A stretch of DNA of 64,000 nucleotides from Planococcus sp. ISL-110 (GTDB lineage: Bacteria; Bacillota; Bacilli; Bacillales_A; Planococcaceae): contig NZ_JAGGPX010000018.1 of assembly GCF_018613575.1 (NCBI RefSeq), positions 40,627-104,626 on the forward strand, in the 5' to 3' direction. The position numbers and the translations under genes are program-made. Below, one piece after another: positions 45,416 through 53,231 of the stretch (position 1 is the stretch's first letter; each line of letters begins with the position of its first letter). Under the pieces are notes generated by a model. It saw only the letters and a list, made by a program, of their open reading frames with translations. It searched no databases and had not been told where the DNA came from.

Positions 45416-45519
45416 TGATATTCCTTCTGATTAACTTTGTCAAGGTACCTGGAAAATAAAACTTACCGATTATGGTGTTACTGCCAGGGGAGTAATCTTT
45501 ATAGCTGTCCTTCTTTTTT

Positions 45520-45547
45520 TGTTCGCAAAAGTGAATATTTACGAACA
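45520..45547 (+). repeat. 28-bp serine-recombinase crossover-like site, copy 3 (diverged)
   Basis: Arms TGTTCGCAAAAGT and TATTTACGAACA around centre GA. Clearly the same family as 40350-40377 but the most diverged copy; the centre differs from GT. Confidence 0.5.
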
Positions 45548-45641
45548 GTTAATTCAGAGGTTTGCGTCTCCCAACTGAATGGATTAGCTTTTTGGGCAGT
45601 TTTTTTATTACCGTAGGACAGTCCAATAGATGCAAAATTCA

Positions 45642-45660
45642 GATAATGATATAGTGATAT
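45642..45660 (+). promoter_or_regulatory. Possible Fur/PerR-like box before the metal ATPase
   Basis: GATAATGATATAGTGATAT partly matches the GATAATGATAATCATTATC-type box. It lies 73 bases before the ATPase start. P1B-4 iron exporters are PerR/Fur controlled in Bacillus, which fits, but the match is imperfect. Confidence 0.3.
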
Positions 45661-45732
45661 GAAGAAAAAGGACTGACCGCTGATTTCTGCGGGGTCCAGG
45701 GATTGTTCCAATTTCAAAAAGGAGGCGCAGAC

Positions 45733-47601
45733 ATGGCTTTTATCCGTACCAATATCGAATTGATTGCTGCCATTGCATCAGGCATTTTAATCCTTGTTGC
45801 CTATTATTTGGAAACACAGGAACTCAGCCCGTATTACGTTGCTGCTTATCTGCTGGCATTCGGCATCGGCGGCTACGCTAAAGCGAAATACGGCATCAAG
45901 AAAAGCATTGAAAACAAAGACCTTAATGTGGAAATTTTAATGATTTTGGCCGCTGTCGGCGCATCCATTATCGGCTATTGGACAGAAGGCGCGATTTTGA
46001 TCTTCATCTTTTCGCTGAGCGGCGCACTTGAAACGTATACGATGAACAAAAGCCGCAAGGAAATTTCCGCGTTGATGGACCTGCAGCCGGAAGAAGCGTG
46101 GCTGTTGAAAGACGGCAAAACGGAACGGGTGTCGGTAAAGGAATTGAATACGGGCGACATTGTCGCGGTCAAGCCGGGCGAGCGCATTCCGGTTGATGGC
46201 GAAATCCACACCGGACAGACCGCGGTCGACGAATCCGCCATCAACGGTGAATCGATTCCGGCTTCGAAATACGAACAGGACACCCTGTTTGCTGGCACCG
46301 TCAACTTGACCGGCGCCATCACGATGGTGATGACGAAGCCGAGCTCCGAAACGCTGTTCCAAAAAATCATTGAACTGGTCCAGTCTGCTGAAAGCGAGAA
46401 ATCCCCTTCCCAGCAATTTATCGAGCGCTTTGAAGGATCGTATGTAAAAGTGGTGCTCGTGGTTTTCGTGCTGATGCTGTTCCTGCCTCATTATTTACTC
46501 GGATGGGATTGGATTACTACGTTCTACCGGGCGATGGTGCTGCTGACCGTGGCATCCCCCTGCGCTGTCGTCGCTTCCATCACACCGGCTACATTGGCAG
46601 CGATTTCAAATGGCGCGAAAAGCGGCATCATTTTCAAAGGGGGCATACACCTTGAGAATTTAAGCCAAGTAAAGGCGATCGCATTCGACAAAACGGGTAC
46701 GCTGACACGCGGCAAGCCGGAAGTCACGGATTTTGTCATCCGTAAAGGAACAGCCCGCGAAGAAATCATGGCGAAAGTCGCCGGCATTGAATCGCAATCG
46801 AACCACCCGCTCGCAAAAGGGATTACGGATTATATTATCCAGCAAGGGGTTGAACCGCTTCACAATGTCCAAGTCGAAGACGTACCTGGGTTTGGGCTGA
46901 AGGCGTTCATCGAAGGAGAAGAATTGCTGGTCGGCAAACCGGGATTCGTCGGCGCAAGCGACGCCGAAGCTTTTGAAGGAGGCCTATTAGAAAAGCTGGC
47001 TAATCAGGGCAAGACCGTCACATTCGTGAGCGACAGCGAAGGCATTGTTGCCGCGATGGCGTTGAAGGATACGGTGCGTGAAATCGTTAAAACCACCATC
47101 CGCGACCTGAAAAATAACGGCATCCATTGCTTGATGCTGACGGGCGATAACGAAACAACTGCAAAAGTGATTGCCAGTGAAACCGGCGTCGACGATTATA
47201 TCGCAGAATGCCTGCCAGGCGATAAAGTCACCCACATCAAAAACATGCTGGACAAGTACGGCAAAGTGGCCATGGTCGGAGACGGCATCAATGATGCTCC
47301 GGCACTTGCGACTTCCACAGTCGGCATCGCCATGGGAGAAGGCACGGATGTAGCCCTCGAAACAGCAGACATCATCTTGATGAAAAGTGATTTATCGCGC
47401 ATCGCCTACTCGATCCGCCTGGCAAAGAAAATGCAGCGCATTATCAAACAGAACATCTATTTTTCCATCAGCGTCATTATCGTCCTGATCATCTCGAATT
47501 TCTTTCAGGCCATTACGCTGCCGCTCGGCGTGCTCGGCCATGAAGGCAGCACCATCCTGGTCATCTTGAATGGCTTGCGGATGTTGAACCGGAATGTCTG
47601 A
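45733..47601 (+). CDS. P1B-4-type metal-exporting ATPase (Fe/Co/Zn type, PfeT-like)
   Basis: 622 residues without an N-terminal metal-binding domain. The ion-path helix has SPC (TVASPCAVVAS) instead of CPC, and the last helix has HEGST (LGHEGSTILVILNG); together these define the P1B-4 group, to which PfeT/CtpD/CoaT belong. Catalytic motifs are complete: DESAINGES (actuator), DKTGTLT (phosphorylated Asp), HPLA, and GDGINDAPAL. It exports Fe(II), Co(II) or Zn(II) from the cytoplasm. ATG 45733 follows AAGGAGG. Codon use is higher-GC than its neighbours, so it was probably acquired separately from the flanking AT-rich modules. Confidence 0.9.
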   Translation: MAFIRTNIELIAAIASGILILVAYYLETQELSPYYVAAYLLAFGIGGYAKAKYGIKKSIENKDLNVEILMILAAVGASIIGYWTEGAILIFIFSLSGALETYTMNKSRKEISALMDLQPEEAWLLKDGKTERVSVKELNTGDIVAVKPGERIPVDGEIHTGQTAVDESAINGESIPASKYEQDTLFAGTVNLTGAITMVMTKPSSETLFQKIIELVQSAESEKSPSQQFIERFEGSYVKVVLVVFVLMLFLPHYLLGWDWITTFYRAMVLLTVASPCAVVASITPATLAAISNGAKSGIIFKGGIHLENLSQVKAIAFDKTGTLTRGKPEVTDFVIRKGTAREEIMAKVAGIESQSNHPLAKGITDYIIQQGVEPLHNVQVEDVPGFGLKAFIEGEELLVGKPGFVGASDAEAFEGGLLEKLANQGKTVTFVSDSEGIVAAMALKDTVREIVKTTIRDLKNNGIHCLMLTGDNETTAKVIASETGVDDYIAECLPGDKVTHIKNMLDKYGKVAMVGDGINDAPALATSTVGIAMGEGTDVALETADIILMKSDLSRIAYSIRLAKKMQRIIKQNIYFSISVIIVLIISNFFQAITLPLGVLGHEGSTILVILNGLRMLNRNV

Positions 47602-47798
47602 ACATATGAAAAACCCGCGAAAATTTTCAGGTTTCGCGAGCTTCAGACTGTAAACAAGCTCATTTCAATTGGGTTTTTCTGCAGTCTTTTCATTAAGGTT
47701 TCATGAAAAATGTGCAAGTTCACTTCAATCAGTTGGGAGTAGAATCTTAAATTGTCCGACTGAAGGGAGGAAAATCCAAATAGAGGAGGAAATACAAT

Positions 47799-48239
47799 AT
47801 GTCAAATAAGGTGATTTTCCAAGTAACAGGTGTATCAAACAAAATGAAATCAGAACTGAAGGTGGGTAATCATCAACTTATAATCGATGAACCACCAAAT
47901 ATGGGAGGGACCGATCAAGGACCTGATCCCCTTTTAACTCTTCTGGCTTCGTTGGTTGGTTGTGAAAACGTGATTGCAAACCTTGTCGCAAAAGAGCTTA
48001 AATTTGATCTGCGAGGAATCGAGTTTGATGTAAAGGGGGAATTGGATCCTCGTGGTCTTATGGGCAAAGCTGATATTCAGCCATATTTTAATCAAGTCTT
48101 CTTTCACGCAAAAGTAAAAACAGATGAAACAGATGAGCGCATCCAAGAACTAAAAGAAAAGACGGATGCACGTTGTCCTGTTTACGCCACATTTAAAGCA
48201 GCGGGAATACCAATCGATGCGAAGTGGGAAAAAGCATAA
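47799..48239 (+). CDS. OsmC/Ohr-family peroxide-related protein
   Basis: 146 residues. The fold signature is visible in the central helix LLTLLASLVGCENVIANLVAKELKFDLRGIEFDVKGELD with the first redox Cys (VGCEN), and the C-terminal KEKTDARCPVYATFKAAGIPIDAKWEKA with the second Cys (ARCPV), as in OsmC/YhfA proteins that reduce organic hydroperoxides or bind persulfide. GAGGAGG-type ribosome site upstream. It is followed by a perfect terminator. Independent transcription. Confidence 0.88.
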   Translation: MSNKVIFQVTGVSNKMKSELKVGNHQLIIDEPPNMGGTDQGPDPLLTLLASLVGCENVIANLVAKELKFDLRGIEFDVKGELDPRGLMGKADIQPYFNQVFFHAKVKTDETDERIQELKEKTDARCPVYATFKAAGIPIDAKWEKA

Positions 48240-48247
48240 CGAACATC

Positions 48248-48282
48248 AAAAAGAAGCTGACAGAATCAGCTTCTTTTTGATG
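48248..48282 (+). terminator. Terminator after the OsmC gene
   Basis: AAAAAGAAGCTGA, loop CAGAA, TCAGCTTCTTTTT; a near-perfect bidirectional stem. Confidence 0.92.
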
Positions 48283-48362
48283 TAGCCTAAAGGTTAAAAT
48301 GACAGACGCAGTCTGAATGAATCCGACTAAATAGGTATAACAATGAAGAGTAGTATTTTTAA

Positions 48363-48390
48363 GGTTTACATATGACCGCTTATCGGAAGC
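48363..48390 (+). repeat. dif-like site 2
   Basis: GGTTTACATAT, spacer GACCGC, TTATCGGAAGC. Same orientation and arm sequences as the other dif-like copies. Confidence 0.65.
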
Positions 48391-48402
48391 TGCTGGTATT
48401 GC

Positions 48403-48447
48403 AAAGGAGAAAAGAAGGCCGTACGCAGCCTTCTTTTCTCCTTTTTT
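48403..48447 (+). terminator. Strong hairpin directly after dif-like site 2
   Basis: AAAGGAGAAAAGAAGGC and GCCTTCTTTTCTCCTTTTTT form a perfect stem of about 15 bp; terminator-like on the plus strand. Confidence 0.85.
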
Positions 48448-48530
48448 CGTTGTTGTGTAGTTACCTAATCCTTGATTGACTATAATTAGGAAAAAGGTAT
48501 TGAATTCAATACAAGGAGTTGAATAACCCA

Positions 48531-49007
48531 ATGTATCAAAAAGTAACTGTTGATAATGTAGAAGAAATTGATAAGAATTTATGTTTCTCTCTTATTAATT
48601 TCGATACGGCATACTACTGTGATTTTGATGATAGAGTTAACGTTAGAGCATTATTAAATGAGATAAAATGCGATAATCTAGTGATTGGAATAGAAACATA
48701 TAATTTTTTTCTGGAAAATCTAAATTCAGTTATTGCTAATTCTCAGTACAGGATTAGAAAAATCAATAGCAGATTGTCGTATATTGAGATTTATTTGAAG
48801 AAAGAAGAGGCTGTCGAAAATCAACCCTTGCTAGATTTTTTAATGATGATTGCGGAAACCAACGATTTTGTCTTTATTGGAATAGATCCACGTGTAGGGA
48901 TAGAGCTATACGATATTAAGAACCGAAAATTACAAGTAGATACAAAACGGGTAGATACCTTTATAGTTTTTAATTACGATGCAGATAGTTTAATCATATT
49001 TGAATAA
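48531..49007 (+). CDS. Hypothetical protein, 158 aa, alone between two dif-like sites
   Basis: ATG 48531 lies 12 bases after AAGGAG (an in-frame TTG at 48519 would sit on the ribosome site). The soluble acidic protein has several aromatic/Asp-rich motifs (LINFDTAYYCDFDDRVNVRALL; FVFIGIDPRVGIELYDIK; VDTFIVFNYDADSLIIFE). I do not recognise it; it looks like the small immunity-type or orphan proteins frequent in mobile DNA. It is the only gene in a 0.66-kb segment bounded by dif-like sites at 48363 and 49019. Confidence 0.65.
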   Translation: MYQKVTVDNVEEIDKNLCFSLINFDTAYYCDFDDRVNVRALLNEIKCDNLVIGIETYNFFLENLNSVIANSQYRIRKINSRLSYIEIYLKKEEAVENQPLLDFLMMIAETNDFVFIGIDPRVGIELYDIKNRKLQVDTKRVDTFIVFNYDADSLIIFE

Positions 49008-49018
49008 GTCCTTTTTTG

Positions 49019-49047
49019 AGTTTACATATTGCCGGATTATCGGAAGC
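49019..49047 (+). repeat. dif-like site 3
   Basis: AGTTTACATAT, 7-base spacer TGCCGGA, TTATCGGAAGC. Arms as in the other copies, but the spacer is one base longer, which may impair recombination. Confidence 0.55.
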
Positions 49048-49156
49048 AGAACCACCTATTAATGAAACTGAATGATTCACTAAAGCTCAAAAAGAAGAAG
49101 TAACTCCGGTCTTTTCGATAATTAATTAAAAATCATAGCTTTCATGGTTTCGACAA

Positions 49157-49192
49157 AAACGCCCAACCAGTTAGCTGGTTAGGCGTTTATAT
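49157..49192 (-). terminator. Terminator of the AbiE module
   Basis: AACGCC.AACCAG and CTGGTT.GGCGTT form the stem, with TTTTTG on the minus strand; it overlaps the 3' end of the toxin gene. Confidence 0.75.
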
Positions 49193-50137
49193 TTTGATGA
49201 CATTTGGTAAAAAGTCACTGTCGATAATTTTTTTCAAGCTATCGATGGTTTCTTCATAAGACACGTCTTCTGCCAGGAATGTTTTTGTATTGCGGTTATA
49301 GTCCTGCTTATAGAAATCGGTACGAATGATTTCGTTCAATGTCTTTTTTAGTTCATAGCCAGGCTGACAGGAAGCCGTGTCCCGACCATCCCTTCGAATC
49401 TCAATCACTTCAGGAATTAGCATTTTCAATCCTTCTGCATCGACGAACCCACTTCTCTCGATCATATGAAGATCATATAGGTGCCTCGAATACCGAGTGC
49501 TTTCTTTTTTTTCGAAATAATCACAGATGGCAAAGATTTTATCGAGAAACGTCCGATCAATTGTCTGCACATTCGCCGCAAAAGGTCTCATCCCGTATTT
49601 ATCCATAAACCGTTCTTTTTCTGCTTCGTCCCCCTCTGCCGTTATGACAAACTTCGTGATGTAATTACTTACCCCAAGCTGTTCGAATGGAAATGGCTTA
49701 TAAGCGACATTCGTTTCCACAAGGATATGAGGGGACATCTCGCTGTCACCTTCAAATGCTTTTCGATAGCCAATTTCATACTCATTGAATTCTCGGCCTG
49801 ATCGGATCTGGTCCGGATTAAGCAATGAAAAGCCGAGGTCCTCAATCACAGATTCGATCGCCGCTTTCAGCTTCTTTTTTTCGCTTCTCGGCAGCTTATT
49901 GCTTTCTCCAAGCGGAACGCTGAGATCCAAGTCTTCTGAAAAACGCTTGATGACATCGTAGCATTTAGAGAGGGAAGTCCCGCCCTTAAATACAATGTCA
50001 GGGAAGCTGGAGACCAGTTGCTTCAGAAGCAACGATACGTAATAATCCTTTTCGACCTGGAAATTCTGCAGCCCATACGCTGCAGCTGCCGACCGGATCA
50101 ACTCATTGAACAACTCGTTCTCTTCGTGCAATCGCAT
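49187..50137 (-). CDS. abiEii: AbiEii-type nucleotidyltransferase toxin
   Basis: 316 residues. The nucleotidyltransferase core is visible as FPDIVFKGGTSLSKCYDVIKRFSEDLDLSV (Gly-Gly-Thr-Ser then the Asp-Leu-Asp metal ligands), the AbiEii/AbiGii signature. The type IV toxin AbiEii transfers nucleotides, probably to tRNA, and gives phage resistance by abortive infection. Its start overlaps the end of the upstream antitoxin gene by 35 bases, as is usual for abiE. Located between dif-like sites 3 and 4, it looks like a mobile module cargo. Confidence 0.88.
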   Translation of the reverse strand: MRLHEENELFNELIRSAAAAYGLQNFQVEKDYYVSLLLKQLVSSFPDIVFKGGTSLSKCYDVIKRFSEDLDLSVPLGESNKLPRSEKKKLKAAIESVIEDLGFSLLNPDQIRSGREFNEYEIGYRKAFEGDSEMSPHILVETNVAYKPFPFEQLGVSNYITKFVITAEGDEAEKERFMDKYGMRPFAANVQTIDRTFLDKIFAICDYFEKKESTRYSRHLYDLHMIERSGFVDAEGLKMLIPEVIEIRRDGRDTASCQPGYELKKTLNEIIRTDFYKQDYNRNTKTFLAEDVSYEETIDSLKKIIDSDFLPNVIKI

Positions 50138-50753
50138 CTAATAACCCCAATTCATAAACTTTCAGTTTCGTTTTCATCGGATACACATCGAGATATTCCT
50201 TCACTTCCCGTTCATTCAATGACACGCCCTCTAGATAGGACAGGATTTTCTCTTTCGCCACTTCGAGCGGTTTTTCACTGTACTGCTCATAATTGTTCAA
50301 TAGATCGAGCACTTGAAGAAGCTTGTAGTTGGATCTATTGACGTTTACTCTCGCTTTTCGGATGATGAACCGTTTTTTGTAGACGTTCACTTCCCGCTTA
50401 GCAGCGGAAGCATTATTTGTCACGATGGTCGCAACCGCTGCTGTTTGGGAAGTCAGGCCCAAAGCATTGGCGAAATTGGTGCCTGAGTTGTAACCGATGA
50501 TACGATCCCGGTCCTCCAAGAATTTCTTTCGAACAACCTGATCTGTATCTAGCACAGCAGAGCCAAACATCGGTTTCTTTTTTGGAATGAAATAGATGCC
50601 GTTCTGGACTTTCGCAAGCAGCCCTTTGTCAGAAAGGCGCTTGATATACTGCCTGAGTGTACTTGGATTCAGCTTGAGCTCCTCTTTCAGTTGCTCCGTG
50701 AGAATGGGTTCATCGTATCCGTATGCATCTAATAGATATTGGTAGAGTTCCAT
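50103..50753 (-). CDS. AbiEi-type antitoxin (DUF6088-like)
   Basis: 216 residues. The N-terminal winged helix-turn-helix (ILTEQLKEELKLNPSTLRQYIKRLSDKGLLAKVQNGIYFIP) is the antitoxin DNA-binding domain, followed by the AbiEi antitoxin C-terminal domain (DRIIGYNSGTNFANALGLTSQ and ...FIIRKARVNVNRSNYKLLQVLDLL). It represses the operon and neutralises the AbiEii toxin. First gene of the pair; the start at 50753 has an AAAGAGGTGAG-type site. Confidence 0.85.
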   Translation of the reverse strand: MELYQYLLDAYGYDEPILTEQLKEELKLNPSTLRQYIKRLSDKGLLAKVQNGIYFIPKKKPMFGSAVLDTDQVVRKKFLEDRDRIIGYNSGTNFANALGLTSQTAAVATIVTNNASAAKREVNVYKKRFIIRKARVNVNRSNYKLLQVLDLLNNYEQYSEKPLEVAKEKILSYLEGVSLNEREVKEYLDVYPMKTKLKVYELGLLDAIARRERVVQ

Positions 50754-50930
50754 CGGTGCTCACCTCTTTCCTATATTGTAACATATTTATAATATAAATT
50801 TCAAAAAACGTTACAATCGATATTGCTGAAACTAAAAGATGAATTTCTCTTTTTTAAAGTGATAAGGTAGCGCGTTAATAAAATAGAGGGGAAGAAATAT
50901 GTCCGATTAGAACTGCATCTTTTCCTGAAA

Positions 50931-50958
50931 AGTTCGTAAAAGTGTACTTTTACGAACG
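50931..50958 (+). repeat. 28-bp serine-recombinase crossover-like site, copy 4
   Basis: Identical to the res subsite I at 40350-40377 except for the first base. Centre GT, followed by a T-run, so it could also fold as a terminator hairpin. Confidence 0.8.
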
Positions 50959-51071
50959 CTTTTTTATTCGATTTAGGCTAATGGAGAGGAATTAATAAAA
51001 ATGTATGGATTTGTATAGGAAAGGGTAAGCATAAGTGAAACTAGATTTTAGTATTGACTGGAGGAATTTCT

Positions 51072-51273
51072 ATGACTTACGAATTGCCTCTTAATAAAGT
51101 TCCTGAAATTCTTGAATTGCTTTGGTTTAAAAATAATTCTTTGATAAAAACCGAATTATTCCTAGAAACTATGAGGGGGACAAAAAGATGTTGAACTTCT
51201 AGAAATAGATATTGGCCTGACTATTCAAGAAATCAACGATTTACAGGACATCTTAGTTCATTCTGCTAATTGA
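51072..51273 (+). pseudogene. Small gene broken by a frameshift
   Basis: ATG 51072 after GAGGAATTTCT begins MTYELPLNKVPEILELLWFK and stops after 40 codons. Removing one G from the run of five at about 51176-51180 restores a 66-codon frame that continues DVELLEIDIGLTIQEINDLQ and ends DILVHSAN. A one-base slip in a G-run is the simplest explanation. Family not recognised. Confidence 0.55.
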
Positions 51274-51319
51274 ATTCTTGGGAATACAAGCTTATGCAGC
51301 ATTACCGATATGTGATTAA

Positions 51320-51445
51320 AATGAAAATCGGGTATTTGGTGCATCTTCAGAAACAATTTATGCCGAAGGGTTTCAATACAACAAGCGAAATGAATACAAG
51401 AAAGCCGTTGTCGCCAGTTCACAACATTTAGGATATGGTTTTTAA
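51320..51445 (+). pseudogene. 3' fragment of a lost gene
   Basis: Open frame without start: VFGASSETIYAEGFQYNKRN then EYKKAVVASSQHLGYGF and TAA. Coding-like composition, truncated at its left; it suggests decay of the DNA between the 28-bp site at 50931 and the cupin gene. Confidence 0.4.
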
Positions 51446-51580
51446 TTTTTATTCACCTGTATAAATTATTTGGGTATTGTGTCGCTCCCTGGGAAGCGAA
51501 AGCTCTAAACTGCTAAAGAACAGGGAATTTAGGAGTGACATTTTTATGGGAAACTATGGGGAGAATGAAAGGAGAACAAT

Positions 51581-52063
51581 ATGAGAACTGATAAAGGATT
51601 TAAAGTAAATGCAGGTGATGCCAGATTTGGAGAACACTTCAAAATGAAAGGTGTTACACTGAATAAATTAGACATCAAAATCTCCGGGGCTGACACTGAA
51701 AATGATTTAGCGGTGTTTGAGCAAACCGGGCTTACTCCAAACGGAGGACCGCCTTTGCACATTCATCCTTTTCAAGACGAATGGTTTTATGTAATTGAAG
51801 GAGAATATCTATTTCAAGTTGGTGATTACAAATATCAAATGAAATCGGGTGACACGATTTTCCTTCCAAGAAATGTGCAACATGCTTTTTTGCAGTTGAC
51901 AGAAAAAGGAAAGATGTTAGTTTCTTATTTGCCAGCAGGAAAAATGGAATCATTTTTTAAGGAAACAGACAAGTGGACTTCTCCCCCGACAAAAGAAGAG
52001 ATTACAAAAGTATTTGCAGACCATGATATGAAAGTTGTTGGAGCACCATTGAAAGCTGACTAA
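51581..52063 (+). CDS. Cupin-domain protein
   Basis: 160 residues. A single cupin barrel: metal motif 1 in GGPPLHIHPFQDEWFYVIEGEYLFQVG (two His and Glu), then KSGDTIFLPRNVQHAF as motif 2 (Pro-x-x-x-x-His). It resembles quercetin dioxygenase-like small cupins; the substrate is unknown. ATG 51581 has GAAAGGAG upstream. Single gene in the segment that ends with the dif-like site at 52287. Confidence 0.83.
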   Translation: MRTDKGFKVNAGDARFGEHFKMKGVTLNKLDIKISGADTENDLAVFEQTGLTPNGGPPLHIHPFQDEWFYVIEGEYLFQVGDYKYQMKSGDTIFLPRNVQHAFLQLTEKGKMLVSYLPAGKMESFFKETDKWTSPPTKEEITKVFADHDMKVVGAPLKAD

Positions 52064-52286
52064 CCAATGACTAAAATTAGTGCGAATCGTTTTATCGCTT
52101 TTGCAGTTCCTACTACTGTTCAATGCCAGACCAACAACATTTGAACAGCAACTTAAACTGCTACTATCCAAAAGTCTGATCAGCGGGGGGGTCTTGATAT
52201 CCTGCGCCGCATCAACTATTATTGTGTCCTTCGCAATAATCCACCCTCACAGATTTGGACAAAAAAATATAAATTTATATAATTTG
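52064..52286. other. Non-coding stretch up to dif-like site 4
   Basis: I see no gene with a start signal; AT-rich after 52250. No clear terminator for the cupin gene. Confidence 0.3.
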
Positions 52287-52314
52287 AGTTAACATATCGT
52301 CCCTTATCAGAAGT
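52287..52314 (+). repeat. dif-like site 4
   Basis: AGTTAACATAT, spacer CGTCCC, TTATCAGAAGT; one change in each arm relative to the consensus of the other copies. Confidence 0.6.
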
Positions 52315-52354
52315 TGTAGTCATCAAATTAGAGAATAACCTGGTTCAACAAAAT

Positions 52355-52407
52355 AAGAGTCCGGCAAAGCAAGCACTTTAGAAGTGCCGACATGACGGAC
52401 TCTTTTT
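52355..52407. terminator. Terminator between dif-like site 4 and the toxin gene
   Basis: AAGAGTCCG pairs with CGGACTCTTTTT. The long loop contains its own small stem (GCACTT..AAGTGC). Active at least for the plus strand. Confidence 0.65.
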
Positions 52408-52435
52408 AGTCGGAGAAACCTGTTCTTCATTTCAA

Positions 52436-52726
52436 TTAGCTTAATCGCTCTTCAGCCAGTTTATAAATCTTTTCTTTATCGCGTTTCCCAGTGGCTACAA
52501 TCTGAATCACTTGGATGGTCCCCTCGGCTTCTCTGAAAATAATCCGCAGGCCCATCTTCTTGTTTTTCAGCTTGTTGCATTGCGACAAATTACCATGAAG
52601 GGATTGACCGGCTTCCATACCTCTTAACTTGATCCGGTCCAGCGCTTTATTGACGAAAATATTTTGGCTACCATCAAGCTGTTCATAATCTTCCTTTGAG
52701 TACTGTGTCCATTCAAGCAGATACAA
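52436..52726 (-). CDS. RelE/ParE-superfamily toxin
   Basis: 96 residues. EWTQYSKEDYEQLDGSQNIFVNKALDRI and the core KLKNKKMGLRIIFREAEGTIQVIQIVATGKRDKEKIYKLAEERL follow the RelE/ParE pattern: N-terminal helix hairpin, then a sheet with Arg and a C-terminal ATGKRDKEK tail similar to the 'R-x-x-x-Y' tail of RelE toxins. It probably cleaves mRNA on ribosomes. It starts 3 bases after the stop of the antitoxin gene. Confidence 0.8.
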   Translation of the reverse strand: MYLLEWTQYSKEDYEQLDGSQNIFVNKALDRIKLRGMEAGQSLHGNLSQCNKLKNKKMGLRIIFREAEGTIQVIQIVATGKRDKEKIYKLAEERLS

Positions 52727-52729
52727 CGG

Positions 52730-53050
52730 TTATTCCCACCCGTCTCCTTCATCAATGACAGGGGATTCAGTAGCAATTGAACCGCGCACATCCACATCTG
52801 AGAAAGTAGAGACATTTTCTGTCCGGAGCCGTTTTTCAGCCATCAAATCAGCGAGCTGATCGTACAGTTCTTCTATTTCTTTGTTTAAGGACTCGTATTG
52901 TTTTTGGGTAAGCATCACACCGGCGACCTTTTCACGGTTGAAGACATACACGCCAGCAGCTTCTTGATCGGCCTTCTGAAAAGCTTCCATCGGTGACCGT
53001 TTGACATTCGAAATTGAAGTTGTGGGGATATCCAGTATTCTCATCGCCAT
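52730..53050 (-). CDS. Phd/YefM-type antitoxin
   Basis: 106 residues. The N-terminal Phd/YefM fold is visible in LDIPTTSISNVKRSPMEAFQKADQEAAGVYVFNREKVAGVMLTQKQYESL; the C-terminal part is acidic and likely disordered (toxin-binding). I take ATG 53050, nine bases after AAAGGAG; ATG 53056 is too close. Three iterated TTTTAAAAGAC units lie just upstream (53086-53118) as the probable autoregulatory operator. With the toxin downstream it forms a complete type II module between dif-like site 4 and the 28-bp site at 53164. Confidence 0.83.
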   Translation of the reverse strand: MAMRILDIPTTSISNVKRSPMEAFQKADQEAAGVYVFNREKVAGVMLTQKQYESLNKEIEELYDQLADLMAEKRLRTENVSTFSDVDVRGSIATESPVIDEGDGWE

Positions 53051-53085
53051 TTCCATCCACTCCTTTAGGTTATATCCATTATATA

Positions 53086-53118
53086 CTTTTTAAAAGACTT
53101 TTAAAAGACTTTTAATTC
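53086..53118 (-). promoter_or_regulatory. Iterated operator of the toxin-antitoxin pair
   Basis: Three units of 11 bp (CTTTT.TAAAAGA, CTTTTAAAAGA, CTTTTAATTC) in tandem; each of the first two is palindromic. Period of one helical turn and position directly upstream of the antitoxin suggest cooperative repressor binding. Confidence 0.6.
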
Positions 53119-53163
53119 ATCTATTAAAACTAGATGCACTAAGTCCGTAAAACCTTTGATAAT

Positions 53164-53191
53164 CGTTCGCAAAAGCGTACTTTTACGAACG
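53164..53191 (+). repeat. 28-bp serine-recombinase crossover-like site, copy 5, at the cydB breakpoint
   Basis: CGTTCGCAAAAGC and ACTTTTACGAACG around GT; two changes from 40350-40377. CydB-like coding text starts a few bases to the right (about 53199), so the site marks where the gene was cut. Confidence 0.8.
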
Positions 53192-53231
53192 GTTTTATTT
53201 CCAGCAACGTTACCTGTCACCGGTATGGGAA

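Noticed and set aside
45937-46491. 184-codon minus-strand frame within the metal ATPase gene
   Set aside because: Antisense shadow in a GC-rich gene; no start signal or family resemblance.
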